Part shown: in pieces, positions 1 to 8,885 of the stretch | Numbering within the stretch: position 1 is the stretch's first letter | Layout: each line of letters begins with the position of its first letter | Assembly: GCA_963829235.1 (NCBI GenBank) | Contig: CAWHIF010000001.1 | Coordinates: 124,001-188,000 of the forward strand | Length of the DNA stretch: 64,000 nt | Direction: 5' to 3' | Source: Bog-756 sp963829235 | GTDB lineage: Bacteria > Actinomycetota > Acidimicrobiia > Acidimicrobiales > RAAP-2 | Program-made: the position numbers and the translations under genes | The notes under the pieces: model-generated | What the model was told of the DNA's origin: nothing | Databases searched by the model: none | What the model saw: only the letters and a program-made list of their open reading frames with translations

Positions 1-562
1 CCGTGATGGCGATGGTCTGGGTGCTCGAACTTTTGAGGTTTTGGGGACTGAAGGTGACCGTACTTGGATCTGCCGATAGGGCAACGCCGGTTCCCGCGAA
101 ACTGAGGGTGATCGCGGCAACCGTGGGCCCGCCGCCGACAGGGTTTTCGAATAAATCCATTGTGCCACTACTCGGACCCGTCACAGTCGGGTCGAAGAAC
201 ACCGAAATGTCACACGTCGCCGGCCCTACCACAGTGTCTCCGCCTCCGCATCCGCTGATGGAGAAGTCGAATGCCGGGTATTGGGTCCAACTTCCCGACT
301 GGAACCCCGCTCCGATCGTCTCCACGATGGTCTGTACCGGACTATCCGTTCCAACCGGCTGATCGGGGAATGAAAGCGAAACGGGGCTCGCGGAGAAACT
401 CGCAGCGGACGCCCCTCCACTCGGGCTTCCATCGACAAGCGATGTAGCACCAGCGCTCCGCGCCGTCAGAACCTGGACGGCGGTGGCGGGCATAATCATC
501 GCCGTCAGTACCGATGCCACCATTATCAGTCGAACAGCTACTGCCCCGCTGCAGCGCGCCAT
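1..562 (-). CDS. Secreted Ig-like (choice-of-anchor D/HYDIN-type) protein, C-terminus cut by window edge
   Basis: The reverse strand is open from an ATG at 562 to the window edge, giving 187 visible residues. A GGAGGA ribosome binding site lies about 8 bases upstream, which fixes the start. The first 35 or so residues form a signal peptide: a basic start, a hydrophobic core (VRLIMVASVLTAMIMPA), then an Ala-rich cleavage region. From about residue 55 the protein is Ser/Thr/Gly-rich beta sandwich with phrases such as VSLSFPDQPVGT, CDISVFFDP and VTFSPQNLKSSSTQTI. These are typical of abnormal-spindle/HYDIN-like Ig domains in secreted bacterial proteins. At least one full domain and the start of a second are visible. 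The role is unknown, probably a cell-surface or matrix protein. The domain family is inferred from the motif pattern. Confidence 0.75.
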   Translation of the reverse strand, partial: MARCSGAVAVRLIMVASVLTAMIMPATAVQVLTARSAGATSLVDGSPSGGASAASFSASPVSLSFPDQPVGTDSPVQTIVETIGAGFQSGSWTQYPAFDFSISGCGGGDTVVGPATCDISVFFDPTVTGPSSGTMDLFENPVGGGPTVAAITLSFAGTGVALSADPSTVTFSPQNLKSSSTQTIAIT

Positions 563-1168
563 CGCCGACTCCTCCGCCGAAATCGAAACACAGGGATCCC
601 CTACAGCAAGGTCCCGCGACACATCGATACCATCGCTTCACGTGCGCGTCAAGCGAAAAATCGAATTTGATTTGAGCGTCGAAGATCAGTCTCGAGCAGG
701 CCTTGGCGGTGTGCGGCTTTGCCGGTGAGCAAGTTGAACGGACCGACTCCGCAGACAGTGGAGGTCCACAAAAGGTTGGAACCAAGATTTCGGTCAAGCT
801 CCCTAATCAGCGGGCGGCCGGATCCGATGCGGTGGGATTTCGCGGAATTGGTTGCACCGACAACAAAGTGTGAAATCGCGAGCATTAGCGTGTGAATTGG
901 TTCGGCTGGCTATCGCATCACCCCTGGGTGACTGGGTTATGTCGGTAGCCCACCACCACCACAGGGTTCCGACCATCGCACCACTGTGTCCGGGGCCGAT
1001 ACTCATCACGCGGTCACAGTCCCAGTAACCGGGGTGCGCTCCGATCGCGCCGAATTGCCTAGACCAGGCTGGTCTTTACCCATTTCTTACTCCTTGTGAA
1101 GCGGCATTCTTACCCTCTGCTGGGAGAGTGAGGTACGGAAATCGTTGTTGAGTTGAGGAGAAATAACG
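563..1168. other. Intergenic region, no supported gene
   Basis: This 606-base stretch separates the divergent Ig-like gene and the small cysteine protein. Short open frames occur on both strands, but none has a good ribosome binding site, a recognisable motif or a natural composition. It should hold the promoters of both flanking genes. I could not pick a convincing -35/-10 pair. Confidence 0.5.
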
Positions 1169-1393
1169 ATGGGAGTCGAATTTGGACCAGTTGTTCGCTG
1201 CGATGCCGACGAATGCCGCAACGCCTTGCCTCTGGCCTCGGGTGAAGATGCCTTTTCTGTTGTCAGCGCCGAAGATGGGTGGACGTGGTCCCGTCCGTTC
1301 GGTTACACCTGTCCAGATCACACTGAAACGGCCTATCAGGGTCGTATCACTTGTTCCTCTTCTTCCCCGCGGGGCGGTCGCAACCGGCCCTGA
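1169..1393 (+). CDS. Small cysteine-containing protein (74 aa)
   Basis: The ATG at 1169 follows a GAGGAG ribosome binding site at a spacing of about 8. The 74-residue product has a CDADEC motif near residues 11-16 and a second pair, CPDH, near residue 49. This looks like a short zinc-binding knuckle. The C-terminal tail after residue 55 is low-complexity and basic. Similar short Cys-pair proteins of unknown role are widespread in actinobacteria. The metal-binding role is inferred only from the Cys/His spacing. Confidence 0.55.
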   Translation: MGVEFGPVVRCDADECRNALPLASGEDAFSVVSAEDGWTWSRPFGYTCPDHTETAYQGRITCSSSSPRGGRNRP

Positions 1394-1504
1394 GGTCGGG
1401 GTCAGCAGGAGTTGAAATCGGGGAGGTTGCCTCCATCACCGTGCGCGACACCTGTTGCGACGAACTCGATCGTCCTTGAGCGTCGGAGTGGACTGGCCAG
1501 CGCA

Positions 1505-1672
1505 CTAGGAAGCTTGGCGTTCGTTCCCCTGTTCTGGGGGCCACTCGGTTCGGCAGGCCCGGCATTGCAGACTGACCCTGCCACTGACGACTCCTGTGCC
1601 TCGGACGACAAGGATCGGAATGCCCACCGTTTCGCATTTCGGGCACGTCATAGGAGTCGAGGATTCTTCCAT
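1505..1672 (-). CDS. Small zinc-ribbon protein (55 aa)
   Basis: The start at 1672 was chosen over longer in-frame starts. It is preceded by an AGAGG site about 9 bases upstream, and the upstream part of the open frame has no natural protein character. The product has CPKC near residue 10 and CRAC near residue 42, about 30 residues apart. That is a classic four-cysteine zinc ribbon with beta-strand spacer (VGIPILVVRG, GRVSLQ). Such mini-ribbons can bind nucleic acid or act as metal-binding adaptors. The specific role is unknown. Confidence 0.6.
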   Translation of the reverse strand: MEESSTPMTCPKCETVGIPILVVRGTGVVSGRVSLQCRACRTEWPPEQGNERQAS

Positions 1673-1857
1673 AGCACCGACCTCTGTATGGAATCGCCAC
1701 GGCCCGGCTGCGCCGGGCTCACCCCCGTCGGAGTTCACAGTAGTGACACATTGGGGCAAGGGCAACACGAATGCAAAGAACCTCGGCCGCCCATCCCACA
1801 GTCGTCCGACGGTCGGGGTGCCGGGACGCCTCGCCGATAACCCCTCGTTAGGATCAG

Positions 1858-2151
1858 GTGGTGGATGGTCAGCCAAGCAAGTGGGGGTGGTACGGCGAGC
1901 TACCGCCCTCCGTCCTGGCCGCTGCCATCATTCGTGCGCTCTTCTTGGCGCTCTTGCCCCTTGGGGTGTGGTTCTTCACACGACGTTTCAACGATACGAG
2001 CAGCCGGACCAAGAGACTTCCAACCAGGACTGTCGTCGGTGTCCTGGTTCTGTCAGGCGCAATCAACATCCTTCGACAGCCGAGATGGGCGAAAGGTCCA
2101 CCCCGGGTGGACCCCGACGAGGAATCGGCTCCAGCTGACACGGGACTCTGA
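1858..2151 (+). CDS. Small two-helix membrane protein
   Basis: The product is 97 residues with two hydrophobic segments, about residues 20-41 (AAAIIRALFLALLPLGVWFF) and 58-74, and a charged C-terminal tail. Tandem GTG codons at 1858 and 1861 can both serve as start, with a weak AGGA just upstream. No family was recognised. The clear membrane topology with a basic loop (TRRF...RTKRLPTR) between the helices favours a real gene over a shadow frame. Confidence 0.5.
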   Translation: MVDGQPSKWGWYGELPPSVLAAAIIRALFLALLPLGVWFFTRRFNDTSSRTKRLPTRTVVGVLVLSGAINILRQPRWAKGPPRVDPDEESAPADTGL

Positions 2152-2410
2152 CGATCGGCCGACGACCGGACATGTGGGCGTGTGGACCTGCTGGTCGTCG
2201 TTCCCTTTCTGTAAGGACTCGCGCATGGAATGGGGCGTTCGATCCTGGTTGAGGTGCTGATGCGCCCTCTAGGTTGCCAAGTGACCCGGCTTCGTAGTCG
2301 TTGGCTGTCCGTGAGGTTCAGAGCGCGGGATATGTTGGCCAAGTTCGCCCTGGGAATTCCTCTGGCCGTCGCTCAAGCTGGTCACCGAAACATCGGAGGT
2401 GAGTGGGAAC

Positions 2411-3847
2411 ATGTCGATAACAAAGGTCAGCCACCCCAGCGTCAGTGATCGTCGAGCTCAAGGCAAAGCGGCGCGGGGATCGATGCCGCTCAAGGGTCAT
2501 GCTGGGTGGGCCCCGTCCCCCAATCGCCGGGACCCAGTGGAACTGCTCAACGCTCAGAATCTGACCCGGGAGCCGGATCTGGTCCCCGTGCGTCATGGGC
2601 GGATGCTTGTGTCGCCATTCACGTTCTACCGGGGGGCAGCGAAGCTCATGGCGGCCGACCTGAGCGAGAGCCCCACGGCTGGCCTGAACGTGCAATTGTG
2701 CGGCGACGCGCACCTATCGAACTTCGGCGCATTCGCATCGCCGGAGCGAACCTTGCTCTTCGATCTGAACGACTTCGACGAGACCCTCCCGGGTCCGTTC
2801 GAGTATGACGTGAAGCGGATGGCGGCCAGCTTCACCATCGCTGGGCGGAACAACAGTTTCAGCGCCGCCGACATCACGGCGACGACACTCTTGTCGGTGA
2901 CGGCCTACCGCCAGGCCATCGCCGAGTTCGCCGAGATGCGCAATATGGACATCTGGTACGCGCGCCTGACCGAGGAAGAGATCATGGGCGCAATCAGCAC
3001 TTTGACCGAAGGGACGCGGAACAAACGGGAAACGGTCCAAGTAAAAGAGGCGGCCAAACGGGCCAGGAAGAACGCGGAGAAGGCCCACGCACGCGACAGT
3101 CTCCAAGCGTTGTCCAAGCTCGGCGAGGTTGTCGACGGTCGGTACCGGATCGTCAGTGAGCCGCCCGTGGTGATCCCGGCCCGGGACCTCGAAGCGATGT
3201 ATGGCTACTCGGCTGACGAGATCGAAGAGGTGGTCCACCAGCAGTTCCGTGCCTATCGGGCCACATTGCAGGAGGATCGGCGCCAACTGTTGGAGCGCTT
3301 CGAGATCGTCGACCTGGCCCGCAAGGTGGTCGGTGTCGGGAGCGTCGGCACTCGTGCATTCATTGTCCTGCTCCAAGGGCGCGATGAGCGCGACCCGCTG
3401 TTCCTCCAAGTCAAGGAAGCAACTGCGTCGGTGCTCGAAGACCACCTTCCCAAGAGCCGCTTCACAGAGCCAGGTGAGCGGGTCGTTCAAGGACAGCGGT
3501 TGATGCAGGCAGCCAGCGACATCTATCTCGGATGGACCAAGGGAGTGGAGGAAAATCGCCATCTCTACTGGCGGCAGCTTCGGGACATGAAGGGCTCTGC
3601 CCTCGTCGAGCTGATGACCCCGGTCGTCCTCGGCTTCTATGCCGGAATCTGCGGATGGACGCTGGCTAGGGCCCACGCTAGATCGGGGGATGCCGTGGCG
3701 CTGGCGGCGTATCTAGGCAAGAGCGACAAGTTCGACCGATCGATCGCCGACTTCTGCGAGCGCTATGCCGACCAGAACGAGAAGGACTACCAGTCCTTCT
3801 CACAAGCGATCCGGTCCGGGCGGCTTGAGGCCGTCGAAGGGGTCTGA
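2411..3847 (+). CDS. DUF2252 family protein
   Basis: The product is 478 residues, close to the usual DUF2252 length. The ATG at 2411 sits 11 bases after GGAGG. A GTG at 2399 would overlap that site, so the later start is preferred. The family has a protein-kinase/aminoglycoside-phosphotransferase-like fold. Hallmarks seen here are HGRMLVSPFTFYRGAA near residues 60-75, CGDAHLSNFGAF near 97-108 and LFDLNDFDETLPGPFEYDVKR near 115-135. These resemble a catalytic HxDxxxxN loop and a DFD-like metal motif. Substrate and biological role are unknown. In actinobacteria these genes often sit among stress and dormancy genes, which fits the neighbours here. Confidence 0.9.
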   Translation: MSITKVSHPSVSDRRAQGKAARGSMPLKGHAGWAPSPNRRDPVELLNAQNLTREPDLVPVRHGRMLVSPFTFYRGAAKLMAADLSESPTAGLNVQLCGDAHLSNFGAFASPERTLLFDLNDFDETLPGPFEYDVKRMAASFTIAGRNNSFSAADITATTLLSVTAYRQAIAEFAEMRNMDIWYARLTEEEIMGAISTLTEGTRNKRETVQVKEAAKRARKNAEKAHARDSLQALSKLGEVVDGRYRIVSEPPVVIPARDLEAMYGYSADEIEEVVHQQFRAYRATLQEDRRQLLERFEIVDLARKVVGVGSVGTRAFIVLLQGRDERDPLFLQVKEATASVLEDHLPKSRFTEPGERVVQGQRLMQAASDIYLGWTKGVEENRHLYWRQLRDMKGSALVELMTPVVLGFYAGICGWTLARAHARSGDAVALAAYLGKSDKFDRSIADFCERYADQNEKDYQSFSQAIRSGRLEAVEGV

Positions 3848-4009
3848 GGTGAGATGACTGCGCGGCATTGATCAGATGCGCACCGCTCCCAGGTGCCAGG
3901 CCTCGAAGTGCCGCCCCGGCGAGTCGGCGCACCGATTAGCGGTCCACTTCGGAGGATGTGCCTGCTGGTACCCGGAGCGATCCGGATTGTTATGGCAACA
4001 GCCTCAACC

Positions 4010-4531
4010 TCAATCTTTTGCGTCCGCTTCAATGGCCTTCCGGTCGGCCCTCAACTCCTTGGTCTGGATCTTCTCCGCCCTTCTCATCGCTTCCTCCACT
4101 TTGGATCCGATATCCGACACAGCGACGACGATAAGTCCGGCTTGACCGCTGTCCAGACCTTCTCCCAGTTCTTTGAGGTCATTGCGGCTCATCCCGGCCG
4201 CGGCATGGCCCGCCAAAGCACCTAGCACCGCACCACCCCCGCCGGTGGCGAGAAGGAGTCCCCCACCGATCGCGGCGGCCGGAAACAGTGCGATAGCGAG
4301 ACCCGTGGCCAGACCTACTCCCGCACCAGCGACGCCGCCAACTCGAGTGGGTGTCTCGTGCTTCTTCACAATCTTGACCTTGCCATCAGCCTTTCGCTCC
4401 ACGACCGCTGCGTCGTAGGCGTCGATCAGCCGGACGTCGGTGTGGAGTTCGTGGACGGCGTCATAGTCGGCCAGGGCGTCCTCGACGCTGGGGTATGTGC
4501 CTGAGTAGGCCATGAACGTGTCGATTGGCAT
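4010..4531 (-). CDS. DUF1269-type membrane-associated protein
   Basis: The product is 173 residues with a strong AGGAGG site 6 bases before the ATG at 4531. The N-terminal third is soluble and ferredoxin-like (AYSGTYPSVEDALADYDAV). A Gly/Ala-rich hydrophobic hairpin spans about residues 65-112, with GVGLATGLAIALFPAAAIG and GGGGAVLGALAGHAAAGM. A soluble charged C-terminus follows. This arrangement is typical of the DUF1269/general-stress-like family, in which the Gly-rich region may insert in or lie on the membrane. Function is unknown. It is convergent with the DUF2252 gene. Confidence 0.8.
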   Translation of the reverse strand: MPIDTFMAYSGTYPSVEDALADYDAVHELHTDVRLIDAYDAAVVERKADGKVKIVKKHETPTRVGGVAGAGVGLATGLAIALFPAAAIGGGLLLATGGGGAVLGALAGHAAAGMSRNDLKELGEGLDSGQAGLIVVAVSDIGSKVEEAMRRAEKIQTKELRADRKAIEADAKD

Positions 4532-4963
4532 GACATCCTCCTGGTCCTTTGACGGCGAGGACGGAAATGCAGTCCTGTTTTGAGTCTGTAGGTGTATGAC
4601 CTGTCAGTCAATAGGAGCGGGGATTCAAAAGAGGTGTGCGCTGAGTTGGCGACAGGCCGTTCCAGCTCTGCGGACGCTGCTCCCCGCCACCGGACATTCC
4701 CTGCGGTCGTCAGGGTCGCCCCGTCGGTGGGCGGAATGCACGCCTTTCCCGATCGCCAGTTTGAACCAGCCAGGGAGAGAAGGGCTATGCCCCTGGAAAT
4801 CACAGTGCGGGCAGAAGAGAGTCTCACGTGGTGGCGGGACCTAGCTCGACCGGCCCGACTAATAGATGCTGCCAAGTGATCCATTTCACAGACCAACGGG
4901 ACTCCGAACGGGATCGCCGGTTCCAAGCAGGTGAGAGGGGCTGTCGGCTTGAAGGGGGTCGCA
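4532..4963. other. Intergenic region, no supported gene
   Basis: This stretch lies between two divergently read genes. A 95-codon open frame on the plus strand (from 4592) has no convincing ribosome binding site or family signature, so it is not called. The region must contain the promoter of the DUF1269 gene and that of the broken gene beginning at 4964. Confidence 0.4.
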
Positions 4964-5414
4964 ATGGAAAGCGGAGCAAACCTCTTGGAATTTCCCGACC
5001 ATCTGCCCCGTCTGGACCGCGGGGCACACCGGCGGGATGATGGCCATGTGTGTGCAATGGAAGCGGCTGCGTGGCTGGCGGGAGAGCATTGGTGTCTGAT
5101 CACCCGAAGTCGGTACACGAGGTCATCGCGCACGTGGCGCGAACGGTCAACGACCAAGTCTGGACGATATCGGACAGACCCTCTGGCCGCTCATCTTGGC
5201 GTCTCTCGACACGGCTCGACCTTGGCACCCTGTCCGAAATGTGCGGCTCTCGCGCTGTGCGATTTTGGAAGTGGCGAGAGCACACGGCGATGAAGACCTC
5301 CGCGGAGCATGGCGGGCGGTGATCGAGGAGCATGCTCGACTCTTCGGTGAGCACCCTTCTTGGGCATCCGCATCGAGCCTCCGAGGTTTGGCGGGCCACC
5401 TGAGGGGACGGTGA
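4964..5414 (+). pseudogene. Conserved actinobacterial hypothetical protein, broken by two frameshifts
   Basis: Three successive plus-strand frames each carry part of one protein. The first starts at ATG 4964 behind AAGGGGG and reads through CAMEAAAWLAGEHW. The second continues as SDHPKSVHEVIAHVARTVND. The third continues as LDDIGQTLWPLILASLDTA and runs through RGAWRAVIEEHARL to the stop at 5414. Joined, these resemble a small family I recall from actinobacteria, with WLAGExWSDHP, ARxVND, LWPLI and ARARGDEDLRGAWRA phrases. Frame switches fall near 5090 and 5150. Function is unknown. Either the gene is decayed or the sequence carries two small indels. The conserved remainder argues for a recent event or an assembly error. 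Confidence 0.65.
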
Positions 5415-5594
5415 GGATTTTGATCCTTTTCCGAGCGGGTGCAGCCACGTCGCCCATTTGACCTTGTTCCAAGACTCCCGTGTGCTTTGACTCTTCTGGT
5501 TGACACGGTCGACCTTTGACGCCTCAGTGCGAGCGGTTACTGATTTAGCGACGAGGCGATGCAAAGCTGCGCACTTTGAACTCAACCCTGCTGC

Positions 5595-6503
5595 GTGATC
5601 GAGTGCCGAACCTCACAACCCGATCAGCTGTCGCCCGAACAATTGCCAACGCAACCGCACGTCACGGCATGCGATAGTGATGATGTGGTGGTTATTGTCC
5701 ACATGTCAGACATCCACTTTGGTGCCCATATCGAGACACTGGTCGAATCTCTCCTCACCGATGTCGCCAAGCAGCAGCCCGATCTCGTGGTCATCTCCGG
5801 CGACCTCACACAGCGGGCGCGACCCAAACAGTTCGAACAGGCGCGATCGTTTCTAGACCGATTGTCTGTGCCGCTACTCACGGTCGTGGGGAATCACGAC
5901 CTCCCGCTGTTCAATCTTCCGAGACGATTTATGACGGAGACTCAGCGGTACGAGCGCTACATCACCCCCGACCTCGACCCCGTGGTAGCACTCCCAGGTC
6001 TGATAGCCGTGGGCCTCGACACAATGCCGGCATGGCGGTGGAAGTCGGGGCATGTTTCCCCCAGGCAAGCTGAGATCGTTCGCGATGCCTTCGAGGGCGC
6101 TTCCACCGAAGCATGGAGGCTTCTGGTCACCCACCACCCGGTCCTACCGGAGGAGGGCGCGCGGCTGGTGGGTCGGCGTATTCTCCTCAAGGCCTGCGCC
6201 AACGCGGGCGTGGCCGTGCTGCTGTCCGGGCACACTCATGTGGCATCGATTCATGTCGTGCCTCTTGACGAACGTGGCCGTCACTGGGCAGCGGCCGTGG
6301 GCTCGGGTACGACGCTCAGCCATCGAACCCGGGGGACACCGAACACCTACGGAGTCCTCCATCTGAGTAGCCCCACGGGGATTGGGGCCACCATGACGCT
6401 GGATATCCGCCAGGCTGAGGGGACGGACTGGTCGGTCGGGCGAAGAACCCAGTTCGTGTGCACCTCAAACGGGGTGGCCACCTGCGACCCGAACTCGGAG
6501 TGA
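5595..6503 (+). CDS. Calcineurin-like metallophosphoesterase
   Basis: The product is up to 302 residues with the full set of dinuclear metallophosphoesterase motifs. These are MSDIHFG (DxH) near residue 37, ISGDLTQRAR (GDxxxR) near 67, VGNHD near 97, LLVTHHP near 179, and SGHTHVASIH (GHxH) near 215. These ligands bind two divalent metals and hydrolyse phosphate mono- or diesters. The layout is close to the 3',5'-cyclic-nucleotide phosphodiesterase/Icc-like group, but substrate cannot be read from sequence. No signal peptide is seen, so it is probably cytoplasmic. The GTG start at 5595 is uncertain. An internal GTG shortly before VVVIVHMSD would remove about 30 poorly conserved residues. Confidence 0.85.
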   Translation: MIECRTSQPDQLSPEQLPTQPHVTACDSDDVVVIVHMSDIHFGAHIETLVESLLTDVAKQQPDLVVISGDLTQRARPKQFEQARSFLDRLSVPLLTVVGNHDLPLFNLPRRFMTETQRYERYITPDLDPVVALPGLIAVGLDTMPAWRWKSGHVSPRQAEIVRDAFEGASTEAWRLLVTHHPVLPEEGARLVGRRILLKACANAGVAVLLSGHTHVASIHVVPLDERGRHWAAAVGSGTTLSHRTRGTPNTYGVLHLSSPTGIGATMTLDIRQAEGTDWSVGRRTQFVCTSNGVATCDPNSE

Positions 6504-6675
6504 TCGGTGATCCACTCCTCCTCCACCTGACAATACTGTCGTTTCTGGTGCAGCCACGCCCACAATTTCTTACAGATGGAGCAGCGTCCACCATCCGACG
6601 CCGCCACAATTCTTGTCCATCCATGGCTCGCCGGATGAGCGGGCCAATCATGATCCAATGAGGATTCGCACCCGG

Positions 6676-7788
6676 TCAGGATGGATCGTCACCAACCGAG
6701 CCGGTCGCTGCCTCGAGCGGATCGCGATCCGCCTCGGGCGTAAAGCCAACTTCGACTCGGACCTCAGGGCGGCGGATTTCCATTTCCGCGAGACGCTCAA
6801 AGACCGCTCTGTCTGCGGCTGTAAGCGGGGGCTGGGTCATCGAGCGCGGCCAGAGTTGGTAACGGTGAACGACATTCGTCTCTGCCGCGAGCAGGAAGAG
6901 CTGTGCGCCCAGGTAGATCCATGTCAGCAAGGCGATAACGATGCCGAAAAAGCCATAGGTGTTGCTAGCGTGCTGTAGTTCGCGACCGACGTACCAACTC
7001 CCGATGAGCTGCAGGATCTGCCAGAACACGGCCGCCAACGCCGCACCAAGGAGGGTGTCGCGCCAGCGCAGGGGGTCGGCCGTCATTACGTTGAAGGCAA
7101 CAAGGATGAGGAAACAGTTCATCGTCAGGGATCCGACCAGCAACAGCACTGTGGCTGTCCACCCATGGGACACGAGGGTCGCAAACCCCGTGAGGACTGT
7201 TAAGCCAACGGTCGAGAGGGCGAGCAGAATGAGCACCGCCAGCGCTCGCAGGTAACGAAAGTAGATCGAGGGCCAGCGGACATAAGGAATGTTCCACACC
7301 ACATTCATTGCACTTTGGGTCGCCATCCCGAGCCCGATCGAGCCGTAGAGGAGAAGCAGACTTCCAATAACCAGTGCTGAGCCACTACCGGCGAGACCGC
7401 GAGTGTGCGACTTCAGCTGAGGGCCGATGATCGGGAAGCTTCCGAGGGCACTGTTGATGAGATCGTCTTGCAACCTCTCGTTGTCGTGTAGGACATAGCC
7501 AAGAATGGTCGCGAACAGGAGCAGGAGAGGAAAGAGTGCGAACAGACCGTAGTAGGCGATGAGCGCCGCTTTGCTACCCGCCTGATCGTTGCCGAACTTC
7601 TGCCAGACGGCAAAAGGGAAGCCGAGCACACCGTGGCCTTGCTGGAACCTGTCGGCCTTTCGTATGACAATTTCGATCCGTCCCGGACGTACGGCTGTGT
7701 CCCCGTCCAGGTTGTCCTTGGGCTGTTTGCCCAAGGATCGGATGCGCCGCTGTCTTCTGCTCCCCGGTGGATGCCTTGAGTCGGCCAT
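6676..7788 (-). CDS. YihY/BrkB family membrane protein
   Basis: The ATG at 7788 gives 370 residues. A GTG 42 bases upstream is possible but adds an atypical leader. After a basic N-terminal region come about six transmembrane helices. The family signature is GSKAALIAYYGLFALFPLLLL near residues 70-90. Further conserved phrases are LYGSIGLGMATQSAMNVVW, WRDTLLGAALAAVFWQILQ and NTYGFFGIVIALLTWIYLGAQLFLLAAETNVV. The family was once misnamed ribonuclease BN. Its actual role is unsettled and may be transport or envelope biogenesis. The acidic C-terminal tail is probably cytoplasmic. The gene is convergent with the metallophosphoesterase. Confidence 0.9.
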   Translation of the reverse strand: MADSRHPPGSRRQRRIRSLGKQPKDNLDGDTAVRPGRIEIVIRKADRFQQGHGVLGFPFAVWQKFGNDQAGSKAALIAYYGLFALFPLLLLFATILGYVLHDNERLQDDLINSALGSFPIIGPQLKSHTRGLAGSGSALVIGSLLLLYGSIGLGMATQSAMNVVWNIPYVRWPSIYFRYLRALAVLILLALSTVGLTVLTGFATLVSHGWTATVLLLVGSLTMNCFLILVAFNVMTADPLRWRDTLLGAALAAVFWQILQLIGSWYVGRELQHASNTYGFFGIVIALLTWIYLGAQLFLLAAETNVVHRYQLWPRSMTQPPLTAADRAVFERLAEMEIRRPEVRVEVGFTPEADRDPLEAATGSVGDDPS

Positions 7789-8136
7789 AACGCCATCATG
7801 ACCCTGCGCGTGCCGAGATTCTCCGCCCACGGGTGCGGAACACGTCGCGAGGGTCCTGATCAGGACTTTAGGAAATCGACCCTCGGCATAGATTCACCCA
7901 CCGTTTTCCACAGTTAGGTAGCGAGGCGAACTCCGCATCCTGCTGATCGAGAATGCCCCGGATGGGTTGTGTCTGACGGTTGCCGTCGTAACCGTGCTTG
8001 AAAGTTCTAACTTGGCTTTCCGGAAAGGTCTGCGCCCGTCGACATCGCGTCGTCGCACGACACACTCGGATGGGATTGGGCACCCTGAGTTCGCTTGCCC
8101 GCGTGATCGGGCAACTTGCTGTGCCACTCTTCAGGA
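7789..8136. other. Intergenic region, no supported gene
   Basis: About 350 bases between two minus-strand genes. Short frames occur on both strands without ribosome binding sites or recognisable protein character. I see no strong hairpin. It should carry the BrkB-gene promoter. Confidence 0.4.
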
Positions 8137-8733
8137 TCAGACGAGTTCCAGCGTCACCTCCTCAGTTCCCGAACGCGCCTCTGCGATAAGGGACTTGGTA
8201 ACCGTATTGACATTGTCGGCAAAGACCGAGATCTGCACCATGTGGCGAGCATCAAGCGGTAGCTCGGTGGCGAAACCAGGGTCGAAGTCGGGATCCTCGA
8301 AAGTCACTAGTCGCCAGCTCGACCCATCCTGCAAGCAGAGCACGTTGAGGTATTCACGCTGATCACGTCGCAGGTCCATCGGGTCGAAGGCGCGAGAGCG
8401 CGGAACCCCGGCCCATCGCAACTGCAAAGGATCCACGTCTCGCCGCGGTGCACCATTCGTGGTTACGCCGATCAAGCGCCCGAGGCAGCCTCGAGCCGGA
8501 CCGTGCCCAACGTTTTCGACACCGATTCGTACCCATAGGGCATCGCCTTCCTCGGTCTTCCCTTCACGGCACCAAGGTTCCGTCGCGTCGAAGGTGACGC
8601 GGATACGCGGACCTCGTAGGCTATCGAAGTACCCCAAGGCAACCAAGGCGGTAGTCATTACGATCAGTACCGTGGCGATGGCACCGGCCCACGTCGCCAC
8701 GGGACCCCACACGACTCCAGATGTGATTGTCAA
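8137..8733 (-). CDS. Hypothetical protein with one N-terminal membrane anchor
   Basis: A TTG at 8733 is chosen as start because a GGAGG lies 10 bases upstream and it places a single transmembrane helix at the N-terminus (about residues 7-33, including AGAIATVLIVMTTALVAL). An ATG at 8844 in the same frame would add 37 unusual residues. The remaining roughly 165 residues form a soluble beta-rich domain (RIRVTFDATEPWC, ALWVRIGVENVGHGPARGC, WRLVTFEDPDFD). The phrase VRIGVENVGHGPA resembles a family of anchored hypothetical proteins in which the tail folds as a beta sandwich. Function is unknown. It is divergent from the DegV gene. Confidence 0.7.
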   Translation of the reverse strand: MTITSGVVWGPVATWAGAIATVLIVMTTALVALGYFDSLRGPRIRVTFDATEPWCREGKTEEGDALWVRIGVENVGHGPARGCLGRLIGVTTNGAPRRDVDPLQLRWAGVPRSRAFDPMDLRRDQREYLNVLCLQDGSSWRLVTFEDPDFDPGFATELPLDARHMVQISVFADNVNTVTKSLIAEARSGTEEVTLELV

Positions 8734-8885
8734 GTCCAACCCACCTCCAACGGGCGGAATAACGGAGTCTAAGTCGTGTGGGGGGACCGGGCCAGCAGCG
8801 GGAAGCCGACGGTGCAAGATCTGTACAGTTACCAATAATCTCATTCACTGGCGACGATAGGGAAGTCGCCGTCAGAGAGGCACTA

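Noticed and set aside
2714..3676. Minus-strand frame of 320 codons inside DUF2252
   Set aside because: It is antisense to a strongly conserved gene, with no start signal or recognisable family.
4592..4879. 95-codon plus-strand frame
   Set aside because: No good ribosome binding site or homology. It precedes the broken gene at 4964 but in a different frame and without continuity.
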